A DNA stretch of 64,000 nt, taken from the NCBI RefSeq assembly GCF_026745355.1, contig NC_079210.1, positions 19,936,123 to 20,000,122 on the forward strand, given 5' to 3'. This DNA is from Beta vulgaris subsp. vulgaris. Lineage: Eukaryota; Streptophyta; Magnoliopsida; Caryophyllales; Amaranthaceae. The notes beneath the pieces were generated by a model. The model was not told the DNA's origin. It did not search any database and worked only from the letters and a program-made list of their open reading frames with translations. Below are positions 19,661 through 30,400 of the stretch, in pieces; within the stretch, counting starts at the first letter, position 1; every line of letters starts with the position of its first letter. The position numbers and the translations under genes are program-made.

Positions 19661-21820
19661 TTAAAAGAAAACTAACTTACCATCTTCCAGATTCTCTAAT
19701 GCAAGGAGACTTTCATCTACTGAAAGAGGACCATGAGACATCCGCAACCAATTTTGCCCACAAACTAGTGATTCCACCATTCTAGGAGTCAAAGATGTGC
19801 GATATGAATCTAAAACACGACCTCCAATCTTAAATGCAAACTCAGAAGCGACGGTAGATACAGGAATAGCAAGCATATACCTCGCTATTATCTTACAAAG
19901 AACAGGATACCTTCTTGGTTGATCCTGCCACCATCCTAATATATCAAAACTAGCATAAAATGGTTCACATGCATCACTTAAATATTTTTCCAATTCATTC
20001 TTTTCTCTCCATCTTCCAAAGTTCCTTTTTCCCTCCTATATCTCATAGTCACAAGTTGTCCCGCATCAAGTGCTCCCCCCTCATGTGAACTAGTAGCCGA
20101 AGAAGGGATAAATTGAGATTGTGATGATGATTTTCCCCTTGGTTGAGGTATCGAAGAACACAAGTCAACTTTGATTTTCGAGCACAACAAAGAACACAAA
20201 TCAACTTTGATTTTCGAGTACAACATATTGGCACTTTATGTATCATAAGAACTCTTGATGACCCATTCCACATAATCTCATTTATGTATAGTATTAAGAA
20301 TTAATGCAATAAATAGCAAGTTAATGTTATCAACGTTTGGCAAATGTTTTTCATACTTTACCTTCATCTTGCGTGCCATTTTACTTATGTCAAGATCATC
20401 ATTCGCACAATAATCACATATTAAAAACCCAACACCATAAATCTCAGGCACATAGCAGTTACCAGTCACATAAAGAGAACCATAGAGTCTCAAAGTAGCC
20501 TTATAAAAAATATTTAGAAATGGAAGCAAGTTCTGAACATCCTTCCAATCATCATCATTAGGTGGGCCACCATATTTTATCAACTCCTTAATGAATTGAC
20601 CACCTTTAGACTGCATATTATCAAATGCCTTCCTAAATTTTAATGCACTTTAAAGCATTAAAAAAGTAGAATTTCATCTTGTATCAACATCTAAACAAAC
20701 AAGACCTTTACTTGGCAACCCCTCTTCACCGACACATACTCTGAAATGATTAAGTCTTGCAAGGGATGACCTCACATACTTCACAACAGCACGTATATTC
20801 AAAACAGATACACTCACATCACCTAAACCATCCTTTACCACTAAATTCAGAACATGGACAACACAACACATATGCAAATATTTACTCTCAAGTACACTGT
20901 CTCCCCAATGATTAACCCTATTTTTCAGATATTGGATTGCTAAGTCATTTGAACTAGCATTGTCAACGGTTATTATCAAAATATTTTTAATATTTCTATC
21001 AATTAGACACTTCTCAACCACCCTAAAAATTAGTTCACCGCTATGTCCGGCAATGGGACAAAATTGATGATCCTTTTATGTAACTTCCAATCATTATCAA
21101 TGAAATGACAAGTAAGACACATATAACTCAAGTTTTGACCCGAAATACAAGTATATGTAGTAAGGCAAACTCTAGAAGTTAAAGTATTCAACATTCTTTT
21201 CAATTTCTTCCTCTCTTCCATAAACAAATTATAACAATTTCTAGTCACAGTAGAACGTGAAGGGACAACAAATTTAGGATTTATTTATTTGCAAAAGGAA
21301 CGAAAACCTTCATGTTCCACTTGACGAAAAGGTATTCATCCACAATGATCATCCTAGCAAGAGCTTTCCTAGTAGATTCAGAATTAAACACCCACAACCT
21401 TGGAATACTAATTATTTCAGAAGTCCCATCATCATGTACATTTATCCTAGACCCAAAATCAATCATTTTCTATTTCTTATCTAAATTGACAGGGAACAAT
21501 TTACACCTTAAAGTGTGATTTTTCATACCATTAGTGCCATTTGCTGAAGATGCAGTGATAGGCTTACCACAATACTTGCAGTTCACCAGATTGATATTTT
21601 CTGTTTTATCGTAATGGCTCTAATATGGTGATTTCTTCCTTCCCCGACTTGCTGTCAATCCATCTAAACCAGAGTTTGCACGTTTTTTCCCCTTTTGATT
21701 ACTTTTTGATGGCACTTCTAGCACCTCTTGTACGTTGTCATCCATATCTTCCATTGATGTTGAACCATCAAATAAGCACATTAGATTCACTACATCATAA
21801 TCTACAATGCTAGAATCCAT
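19661..21820 (-). pseudogene. hAT-family (BED zinc finger, RICESLEEPER-like) transposase, heavily decayed
   Basis: Minus-strand pieces in order: start MDSSIVDYDVVNLMCLFDGS (21820); BED finger VNCKYCGKPITASS with GMKNHTLRC (21600-21490); INPKFVVPSRSTVTRNCYN (about 21270-21230); ILIITVDNASSND, where the hAT Asp sits, and LHMCCVVHVLNLVVKDGL (20970-20830); a mid region VQNLLPFLNIFYKATLRLYG; and the C-terminal dimerisation domain FDILGWWQDQPRRYPVLCKI with AIPVSTVASEFAF and VCGQNWLRM (19993-19661). In-frame stops replace Trp at the BED start and in the R-W-NST motif, and there is a stop after LDKK. hAT transposases excise elements by a hairpin mechanism; this copy cannot. Confidence 0.88.
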
Positions 21821-22107
21821 TTTAACTCCCTAAAAATCAGAACATATTGCAACTTTAGGGAAATTTAGGGAAAAAAGATATCCTAACCATAAAATATCCT
21901 AACATAGCAACATCTTACCATAAACACCACCAGCAGGCAATATCCACAACATTTAACCCATGAATGAACATAAAAAACACCACTTAAAGGGATAAATAGA
22001 ACAAAACAAAGGTATATGACAAACTTAAGCATAAAACAATCGAAACACATAAAGATTTGCATATAAATAGAAAGCCAACAACTAAGTTCCCACATGCAAT
22101 GCATATA

Positions 22108-22560
22108 TCAACAAAAATCATCAAGATCTAACAGAATTTGGGTCATAGAGTTAGAAACCCATAGATGAGATCCCACAAAATCAACAAGTAGATCCGTTTG
22201 CATCGAATTCTGACTCAGAATCGGTTGCCTTTTTGGTCTAATCTCCAACATAAGAAGTTTCATCATCAAGAACAGGGGACTTTTGTGGCGATTTTCAGTT
22301 GAATCAATTTTCTTTCTTGCTCTAGCATCAGATTCACGCATAAAAATTATGTAATTCACTTCAGAAACATCAGGCTCCACAACCAATTTCGAAGTTGATG
22401 GTGAAGATTCAACAACATACCCACCTTTATCAAGGTAGGACTCGTATGAAGAATCGTTATTGTAACGATCTAATTTGCACAATAACCACAATTCTTCTTC
22501 GTTGATAAGTCGTCGGATGCGAAAATCGCGTCGGTAGAATTTGAAGGCTCCATAACAAGA
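22108..22560 (-). other. Unrecognised open frames upstream of the hAT pseudogene
   Basis: On the minus strand a short frame starts at about 22554 (MEPSNSTDAIFASDDL) and stops after 27 codons. Another, 22491-22108, encodes 127 residues including LVVEPDVSEVNYIIFMRESD. The two may be one broken exon. They could be the leader of the hAT gene or host sequence. I recognise no domain. Confidence 0.3.
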
Positions 22561-22830
22561 TCAGAAAACTAGGGTTCTTCGTGGTTTAGAAAAGAGAGAA
22601 GAAGGAGAAAACTAGATTCGCGAAGTAAACAATGTCAAATCTAAAGATTCGAACACTGATTTTGCAGGAAATTAGGGTTCTTTGAGGTTTAGAGAAGAAG
22701 GAGAAGTCTAGATTTCGCGAAGTAAAAAAAAAAAGATCTAAAGATTCGAACACTGAGTTTGCAGGAAATTAGGGTTCTTCGTGGTTCAGCTATTGAGATG
22801 AGATACGATGAATTAGGGTTCTTCGTGGTT
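22551..22830. repeat. Tandem duplication of a roughly 110-bp segment
   Basis: The block GAAAATTAGGGTTCTT... recurs: CTAAAGATTCGAACACTGA appears near 22641 and 22739, AATTAGGGTTCTT near 22671, 22770 and 22811, and CTAGATTTCGCGAAGTAAA-type words near 22611 and 22707. The placement suggests a duplicated leader or promoter region of a minus-strand transcript. Confidence 0.7.
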
Positions 22831-23215
22831 TGGGGAAAGTTCCAGAAGTAATGAGATTAGATGAGATAAGGAGAGAGAGAGAGAGATGATCAAATGAGGT
22901 GAGGAGATTAAAAAAAAAGGAGGGAAGGGTTTAGGTAATTAATGTGGTTTATGTTGGTAGATGGGGAATTAATTGAGGTGTTGAAGATATTAAGTAATGG
23001 CACTTTGGTAATTAAAATGAAAAAAAATTCCAAAAAGAGCATGGTAGCACTTATTATGACATTTCCATTTTAGGAAAATATTGCACTTATTTAAAAACGG
23101 ATGAAGTAATTAATATCAGTAAAAAAAAAATCTCATCACAGTATTCTATAATCTCCTAATTTATGTTTCCACTTTAGTGTTATTACTTTAATTTGTTTGA
23201 AATCAATATATGTAG
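22831..23215. other. Non-coding, with one possible MITE end
   Basis: Contains a GA microsatellite (near 22870-22888) and a sequence ending AAAAACGGATGAAGTA (near 23094-23109). The latter resembles the end of a Stowaway-type MITE. I did not find the other end. Confidence 0.3.
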
Positions 23216-23216
23216 G

Positions 23217-23372
23217 TTCTCCTTATCAGCTTCCATAAAGCACCATTTTTGTCATCATTTTGATCATCAAGATGATATCCCAACAATAAACACAAAAAAG
23301 TTTGTTGATGATCACCATAATGAAGGAAGAAGTAGCTGCTCTCCATTGTTATTAGTCATTAAATTTGGCTAA
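23217..23372 (+). other. Possible terminal exon or gene fragment, unrecognised
   Basis: After a possible acceptor TGTAG (23211-23215), a 51-codon open frame runs to TAA at 23370-23372. It includes HHFDHQDDIPTINTKKFVDD and ends CSPLLLVIKFG. It is His/Asp-rich, with no family recognised and no upstream exon seen. Confidence 0.25.
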
Positions 23373-23664
23373 ACTCCAATTGGTGCTATCCTACCCGAGC
23401 TTTATTACTACAAGTTTTTATTCTATGTTTTTCAAAAAAAAATTCTTGATCTTGTAAGACCTTTTTCTTGACCTTGTAAGACCTAATCTAAACCCGTTAA
23501 CCTTAGTTTATAGCTGAACCAAGGTGTTTCTCCTGGAAGCGCTAGGTTTGGAATGCTAGGCAATTAGGGTTCATATTCCCCTTCCAACGCATCATACCAC
23601 CTTGTGTATATCCCACCTTCTGATATGATATGATGTGATACAATGTGATACTATGGGGCCTCAC

Positions 23665-23764
23665 AATGTTACTCGAACATGAGTCTTCGACTTGGGTATC
23701 TTATAAAAAAATCATGGTTTTTTTTATAAGATATCCAAGTCGAAAACTCATGTTCTAGTAACAT
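23665..23764. repeat. Long inverted repeat (hairpin)
   Basis: The arm 23668-23711 (starting GTTACTCGAACATGAGTCTT) pairs with 23718-23762 (ending TGTTCTAGTAAC) with about three mismatches and a 6-base loop (TCATGG side). No terminal duplication is evident. Confidence 0.85.
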
Positions 23765-23772
23765 CGGTTAGG

Positions 23773-24814
23773 ATCTAGATTTATGAAAACATTTTGTGAG
23801 TTGAATTATGATCATACCTGGTGTACTTGATTCAGACAACCTTTATAAAAGTACTTTCTAAATGTGAGGTGAGAAAACTCCATAGAAAAATCTATGGGAA
23901 AAATTCGACTCAAAACATCTTACTTGCGCATTGTCTTCTTTTTATTGTTTCACCTTTTTTTTTAAAACGAAAGGCAATTACATGTTTTTATTTATTAGTA
24001 CAGTACAACAACACTAGACTCTGTAAATCAATCAATGGGTCGTTGTTTCTTTCTTTTCCTGAAGTTGTAGCTCTCAAATGGCTGAATTGACTTGATAGTG
24101 TGAAAAACAGAAGTTGACAGTGTGAAAAACATATTCCCCACCCCCAAAACTAAATCAGAAAATACAACAAAAACGTTTAGCCAAACAAAAAATCAAAAAC
24201 TTTAGAGCTGCCGTTCTAAGAAAAGTATATTTTAGTTTGCCATTATCCTTCTCATTTGCAAATTATAAATCCTAATTACCACAAAATCTCAAAAGAAATT
24301 ATAAGAGAAAAAAAGCCCTAATTAATCAATAGAACAGGCAAAAGAGCAAATACATAGAATCGAAAATTCAATCAATTACACATTCTAGATCAGAAGATGA
24401 AATCTATTCCAAAAAAAACTAAAACAATATTTATAAATCAACAATCAAACAATAACGTAGCAAATTCATGGTAAAATAATTAAGATTCGGAAACTAACCT
24501 TAGAAATGAGATTTCACAATAAAGGAGGAGAGAAAGCTTCACGTTAGAAACTTGAGGAGAGAGAAAGCTCGACAACGTGAGAAAGCTTGAGGAAAGAGAA
24601 AGTGCAGCACAAATAGAGAGAAAGATGTCACTTTTTTATATTTCAAATTACAAGTTTTAATATTGGATTTCAAATTCTTAAATATGGGGATATGTTTTAG
24701 GTAGGTTAGAATTGGGCCAATTTCAAATCCAAATGTTTGGATTATCCAACCATGTTATTTGGCCAATTCCAACATTTCAAATGAAACACTTAAAACCAAA
24801 CAGGCCATTAGATG
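23773..24814. other. AT-rich intergenic DNA
   Basis: No convincing gene. A GAGAGAAAGCT-type repeat occurs about four times at 24523-24615. The stretch near 24750-24805 ends AAAACCAAACAGGCC, which resembles a MITE terminus without a visible partner. Confidence 0.35.
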
Positions 24815-25600
24815 ATTTGGGTTTCAAAACGAATTTAACTTAATGAAGGTTAGCTTAGATAGAGTATTGTAATTAATTAACTTACTTGATACATTTGTTG
24901 ATCATATCCAATAACAACTCATTTTAATTCAGTTGGATGTTGAGTTTCGAAATGAATACAACGTAATGATGATTATCTCAAGAGAACTTACGCCATCTTG
25001 AATTAGCTAATCGACTTACATTGATACATCGATCTAATCCAATATCAACTTGTTTCAATTTAAATTAGATGTTTTGAGTTTCAATATAAATTTAACTTAG
25101 AGACGATTTAACTTAAATAAAGCATTGTTATATTAAACCAATCTATTGAGTTACACTGGTCTACATCGGTTGCAACTGAAGTAGATGCTTTCGATTCCGA
25201 AATAAATTCAACTTAAAGATGATTAACTTAAGTAGAGTATTGTTATTATATTGAATTAGTTTATTGACTTGCATTGATACACTCATTCCAATAATAACAT
25301 GTTTCAATTTAGGTAAATGTTTTGAGTTTCGATTACTTTACCGACTTATGTTGATACATTCATCTAATGTAGCATCAATTTCTTTTAGTTTGGCTAAGAT
25401 ACATGAGTTTCAAACTGAATATAACTTATTAACGATTAACTTAAATGGAGTATTGCTATCTTGATACAACTTATCGATTCACATAAATACCTTGAACTAA
25501 TCCACTATTAACTTATTTTACGTCGATTATATGTTTTTAGTTTTTAAATGCATAGAGCTTAATGACTGGTATAGTTATATTAATCCATTGATCTAATATA
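24815..25600 (+). repeat. Diverged tandem repeat, unit about 125 bp, six to seven copies
   Basis: Each unit has the same order of words: TTTTGAGTTTCGAAATGAAT, AACTTAA..GATTAACTTAA, AGAGTATTGTTAT, TTGACTTACATTGATACAT and ATCTAATCCAATAACAACT, then TGTTTCAATTTAG. Unit starts lie near 24820, 24940, 25068, 25190, 25318 (shortened), 25400 and 25530. Confidence 0.75.
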
Positions 25601-26236
25601 GTAAGAGTAAGATATTGCTCTAATCGACTTTTTAAAAAAAATGTCTAACTCGTCTTTCGATGAAGCTCATAAGAATGTATACTGATATGAGATGTCCTTT
25701 TTAACCAAACATGATGTAATTTGTATACAACTGAAAGTTTGAATATCAACCTATATAAAATTGTCTTATTCCATTTGTTGAATATATCATTCCTGTACAC
25801 ATATATCGATGTCACTTTCATATACTTTTTGTGAAGTACAGTACAATCGGTTGTTTTCGAGGCAAGTGTCAAACTACGCTTATTTGCTACATTAATTTTA
25901 ACCGAACACGAAAAACAATTGGTCAAAATCTGACATGAAGTTCCATTTTTATCGAACAAATACAAGAATGTGATTAAAATCTATCCCAACCAATGTGATT
26001 ATTGTCGAATTTATGTGATTTTCATCAATAACTGAAATGAAATTGAAAATAACTGCAACGTGTTTTAACTGCTATTGATTCAACCGTTGGTTAGTTTTAC
26101 TATTCGAATAAAAGTGATTTAAACTAAAATTGAACTGAATTGCAACTAAAAAGAAAAATAACTAATTAAATTGAACTGAAAAATTTGTTAACTGAACCGA
26201 ACTGTTAATAATTTTTACTGTTGTAAACTAAACTAA
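25601..26236. other. AT-rich intergenic DNA without clear features
   Basis: Only short chance frames. From about 26030 to 26220 it is rich in AACTGAA and AACTAAA words, but these are irregular and not obviously the MULE satellite. Confidence 0.4.
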
Positions 26237-26940
26237 GAGTATGTACAATGGGGCTCTCCAACTCGTTCTCCAACTAGCTCTCCAAGGAGAGAGAAAATGG
26301 AGAGCCACCTCTTACCCAACAATGTGGCTCTTGGTAGTGTCTTGGGTGTCTGTCTATAAGAGACACTTTGCAAAGTGGCTCTTGGGGGAGATACCTTTGG
26401 ATTTGAAGGAGAGATAGCTCTCCAATGTTTAGGGCCCACATGCTATTGCGATCACTTAAGTTTTCTTTTCTTCTTACAACCATTTAATGATCTTTTTTAT
26501 ATAAATAAAAAAACATGGTAACAATTACTATCCCAACAACTATAATTTTTCTTTATTTATAAAATGAGCCTAATATTGGATATATTTCATACATAAAATC
26601 TACTATCTTTATTTAATTTATGAAATTAAATATTAGCATTCAAAATTAAATTTTTTAAAAAAATCCACATTACATAAATTATGAAAAATATATATTTTTT
26701 GTGATTATATTTAATTTACATGAATAACTTTATTTATATAACTTTAATTATAGTATAAAATGAAGTTTATTTATTAATATGAAAACCACAAAACAACGAA
26801 AAGTTGAATGGAAAACTCTTTAAAGTGTTTTATTGTTGTGGGGTATTTTTAGACATAGTTCTTGAAAGTAACTTGAAGAGAGAGAATAGATGAGATAAAG
26901 TGGAGAGCTAGTTAAAGTACATGTATCATTGTACATGTTC
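26237..26940. mobile_element. PIF/Harbinger (Tourist)-like MITE, 704 bp
   Basis: The left end GAGTATGTACAATGG and the reverse complement of the right end, GAACATGTACAATG, form terminal inverted repeats. A TAA trinucleotide flanks both sides (26234-26236 and 26941-26943), the 3-bp target type of PIF/Harbinger. The interior carries further inverted pieces (GGCTCTCCAACTCG and GGAGAGCTAGTT) and no transposase. Confidence 0.82.
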
Positions 26941-26943
26941 TAA

Positions 26944-27495
26944 TATAAACTCAACTTTTTGAATATAACCACAACTAAATTGTTGAACTAAAGTGACACT
27001 TCTTCATCAAACGAGGTCCCATGACAGACATAACTCTTTACAAGAATTAGAAGTTTCCGTTAAATAGATTACCTTTCTGACACTTCCTCGACTTCCTTTT
27101 TATTGTCATGCGCTAAACCGACTTGCTTCGGCTTTGATCATTTTTCTTGTGTTCTTCAATTATCCTAAATTTTCAAATATCGTTTTCCTCGTACTGAAGT
27201 AATAATATTAGCAGCAGTAAACATCATCATACAACAACGCAAAAGTCTTGATCCCAAGAGATGAACAGTCAGCATTATCATATGTAATGGCTAAATACGA
27301 GCAAATTGGATCGAGAACATTATCACTACTACAAAAACTAAACAAATCCAAGATGAACAATTTGGCAGTTAAGCTGAAAGAAGTTTCTAAAAGGTCAAAA
27401 GTATGGCAGTAAGAGCCCGCTCCCTCAGCCATTAGCGAACCTCCAGAAATTCTTCACTTAAAGCATAAATTTCTAGTTCCAACCCTCTATAAGCA
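26944..27495. other. 3' flank and probable 3' UTR of PAG1
   Basis: Lies downstream of the PAG1 stop (minus strand). No other gene is visible. The polyadenylation site cannot be fixed from sequence. Confidence 0.45.
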
Positions 27496-30400
27496 TCAGT
27501 CAGCATCCATCTCTTCCAGAGCAGCAGTTGCAGCGGCTTTGGCTTGTTCTAGAAGATTATCAGGAACCTGACATCCAACAAGTCAAAGAATGAAGATTTG
27601 AGCAAGTTTGTGTACAGGAACTCATCTAAACCAAATATTCCAACAAAAACTTTGAGATACTCCTGGAAGGAAATCAACATTTGGTTCCAAATTATGGAAA
27701 TTAAGAAACAAGACAAACAGTTATAAACACAAGACAAGTACGCTTAACAACGAACAATAAAGATCCAAAAATTACAACAGCAAGATAATCTGATTTTAGG
27801 ATACATTAAACAGACACTGCAGGATTCAGGAAAGACTAAGAAATGAATTTTCCTTATTAATAATGTTTGGTAAGGCTCTTCTGCAAGTAGTTTGTCTTCC
27901 ATGTGACTCATCGCACGCTCGAACGATTGTACGCCATTAAGAGTTGCCCCATATACGCATTATCAGTAACCCTATTTTCCCCACATATATATGCATTTAC
28001 AGTTTCCACATTACAACCTTAATAATTCTAGTCAATCGCAAGTAAAATTTCTTAATCACTTCAAGGGTTGTGCATTTTCTTGGTGACCAAGGAAAGAAAT
28101 TTTCTTCTCTTATGTAGTTTTCTTATGCAAGTAGGCTAGTTTTAGAAAAGTAGTAATCAGTTACTATTTTGCTTCTTGGTAGTTCTTAGGAATTGATATG
28201 TAAACAAATTAGGGTTACTTTTAGTTTACTAGTTGAGGTGCGTGAGTTATGATTATTGATATTGAGCTTTGTGCTAATATCCATATATGGCACTAACTAT
28301 GATTTGTATTCAATTTGTGACTGAGATCATCAAGAGACCCTCTTTCTCGTGAGATAAGACTAATATCCCAGCCTTTGTTCTCTGTCTTCAAATCATACAA
28401 AAATCTGAAACACATCGCTAGATTAATCTAGCAATTCGTTGGGTTGATTAATCAATCAGGCTCAAACCTAGCCACTTTATTCATAAACAAACAAACCATA
28501 ACGTCTTTTGGATCAAACTAACCACCAAAGGTTCTAGCCAAATTATTCATGTTGTAAACAAGAGCGGACTGTAACTGGTTATCATCCATGGAGATAGTGG
28601 CAGTGAGAGGAGCTAATGGTGGTCAGGCAATGAAGATGAAATGTAAAGGATAACATTAGCAAGGCTTTGGGAGAGGATGAATGTCGCTTGTGCTATAATC
28701 ACTTCATGTGAACTATAAATTTCTTTTCCCCATTTCTATGTACACAAGATTATTATATTGTAGGGAGTTTTTACTTTTCCTTGCACAAATAAATCTAAGA
28801 CTATGACACAGTATTTGATTATGACGTGCTTCTTGTTCCATTTGTTAGATAGTAGGATTTGTTGGAATAATGCATCAAAACAGATTATACTTATCAGTAC
28901 TTAGTAAGTGGTAATGATATCTTAATACACTAATATAATAATAATTTATTAGTGGTAGCTGCTATATTGTTAACAATTACCATTAAAATACTATATCTCA
29001 AAAGTTCATCTACATTTACATATGAAACTTGTAATGAACGGTGAACTGGCATCTTTTAGGCAGATTAAAGAAGAAGATTAAGAAATAAAATGGACTTTGG
29101 TTGATGATTTTCCGGAAAACAGTAAATAACATGATAACTACATTACCCTTTACTTTTTGGGTGAAAGATATAGAGCTCTGATCATAAATATCAAAACATT
29201 GTCATGTGGGATTTCATTAGATTGGTTTCAACATGTTTCAAAATATCAGCAATTAATAAATTTTTTTGATATGGAGCTAAAGATATCGACGTTTCTTTGC
29301 TTCAACTTTTCACTCTTACCACTAAACTGGCTCACTGTGAACAGTAGATCAGAGAAGCATAAACTTAACCACATCATCTTAGCAGTATTCAGTGATTTGT
29401 CTAATAACACATTTCACAATGGGTTGATTATAATCTCATAAAATTTTATGTGTATTGTTCTTGTAAAATCATTTGGTGCTGATAAACAAGAGGTATGCCG
29501 TATGCCAACGTACTTGACTATAATGGATTCACATTAAGTGAAGAAGAATATCATATAAAATAAGAAAAATTGCTAGATTTGATCAACAATAAAATGTCCT
29601 AAACTTATTTTGAGATGAGGCTCTTAAAAAAACCTAGAAATCAAGTCTTATATCATTTCCCTATATGGCAGTGTTATGCCATTTTGAGGAAAAGAGTCCA
29701 AGAGATTTACCTTTTGATGCTCGCGTTTTGACTCCTCACAAACCCAACTCATCTCCAATTCAAAAGCCTTATCCTTTGCTTCATCATGAACCTTGTATAT
29801 GCTGAATTTCAAACATGTATGAGGATGTAATGTCACAAAAAAAAATTCTAACACTGCATCATGTGGTCTCATCAAGCAACCACAAACATTCAGCAAACTC
29901 TGTGTCCAAAATCTGAACGTGATACGAGACAAAGGGAAAAAGAAAAGAATCTTATTCAAGTGACCTGTTTACAGATTTCCTATGACTACTTCCCATTTAA
30001 ATATGATGAGCCATCCAACAAAAACAGAAACAAAATAAGAAAAGCTGATTATTTTGTCAATCATGTAAATTTTCCTCTATAGTAACCCCCCCCCCCCCCC
30101 AAAAAAAAAAAGTACTAATCCAGATCCAATCTACTGTCAAGATCCCTTTAAAATTTTGCTATCACTATTTCCTATCTCCAACAGGAACTCAAAAAGAGCA
30201 AATAAATTAAAATACACTTAAGTTTACCCAATAGCAACCACCACCACTGCCTGATAACACCCACCCAGAGGAAATTCCAGAGTTGGCACCAAAAAATACA
30301 AACAATTTTAACCAACTAAGGACTTATTTGTTATTGTTACAAGTCTTCAGTAGTATATTTATTATTTATTGTCAATTTCCATTATTAAAAGATTATGGCT

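Noticed and set aside
19083..23115. A complete hAT element bounded by TAAGGGTGTTCATGG
   Set aside because: No matching right terminus or 8-bp duplication was found, so only the transposase and one possible end are reported.
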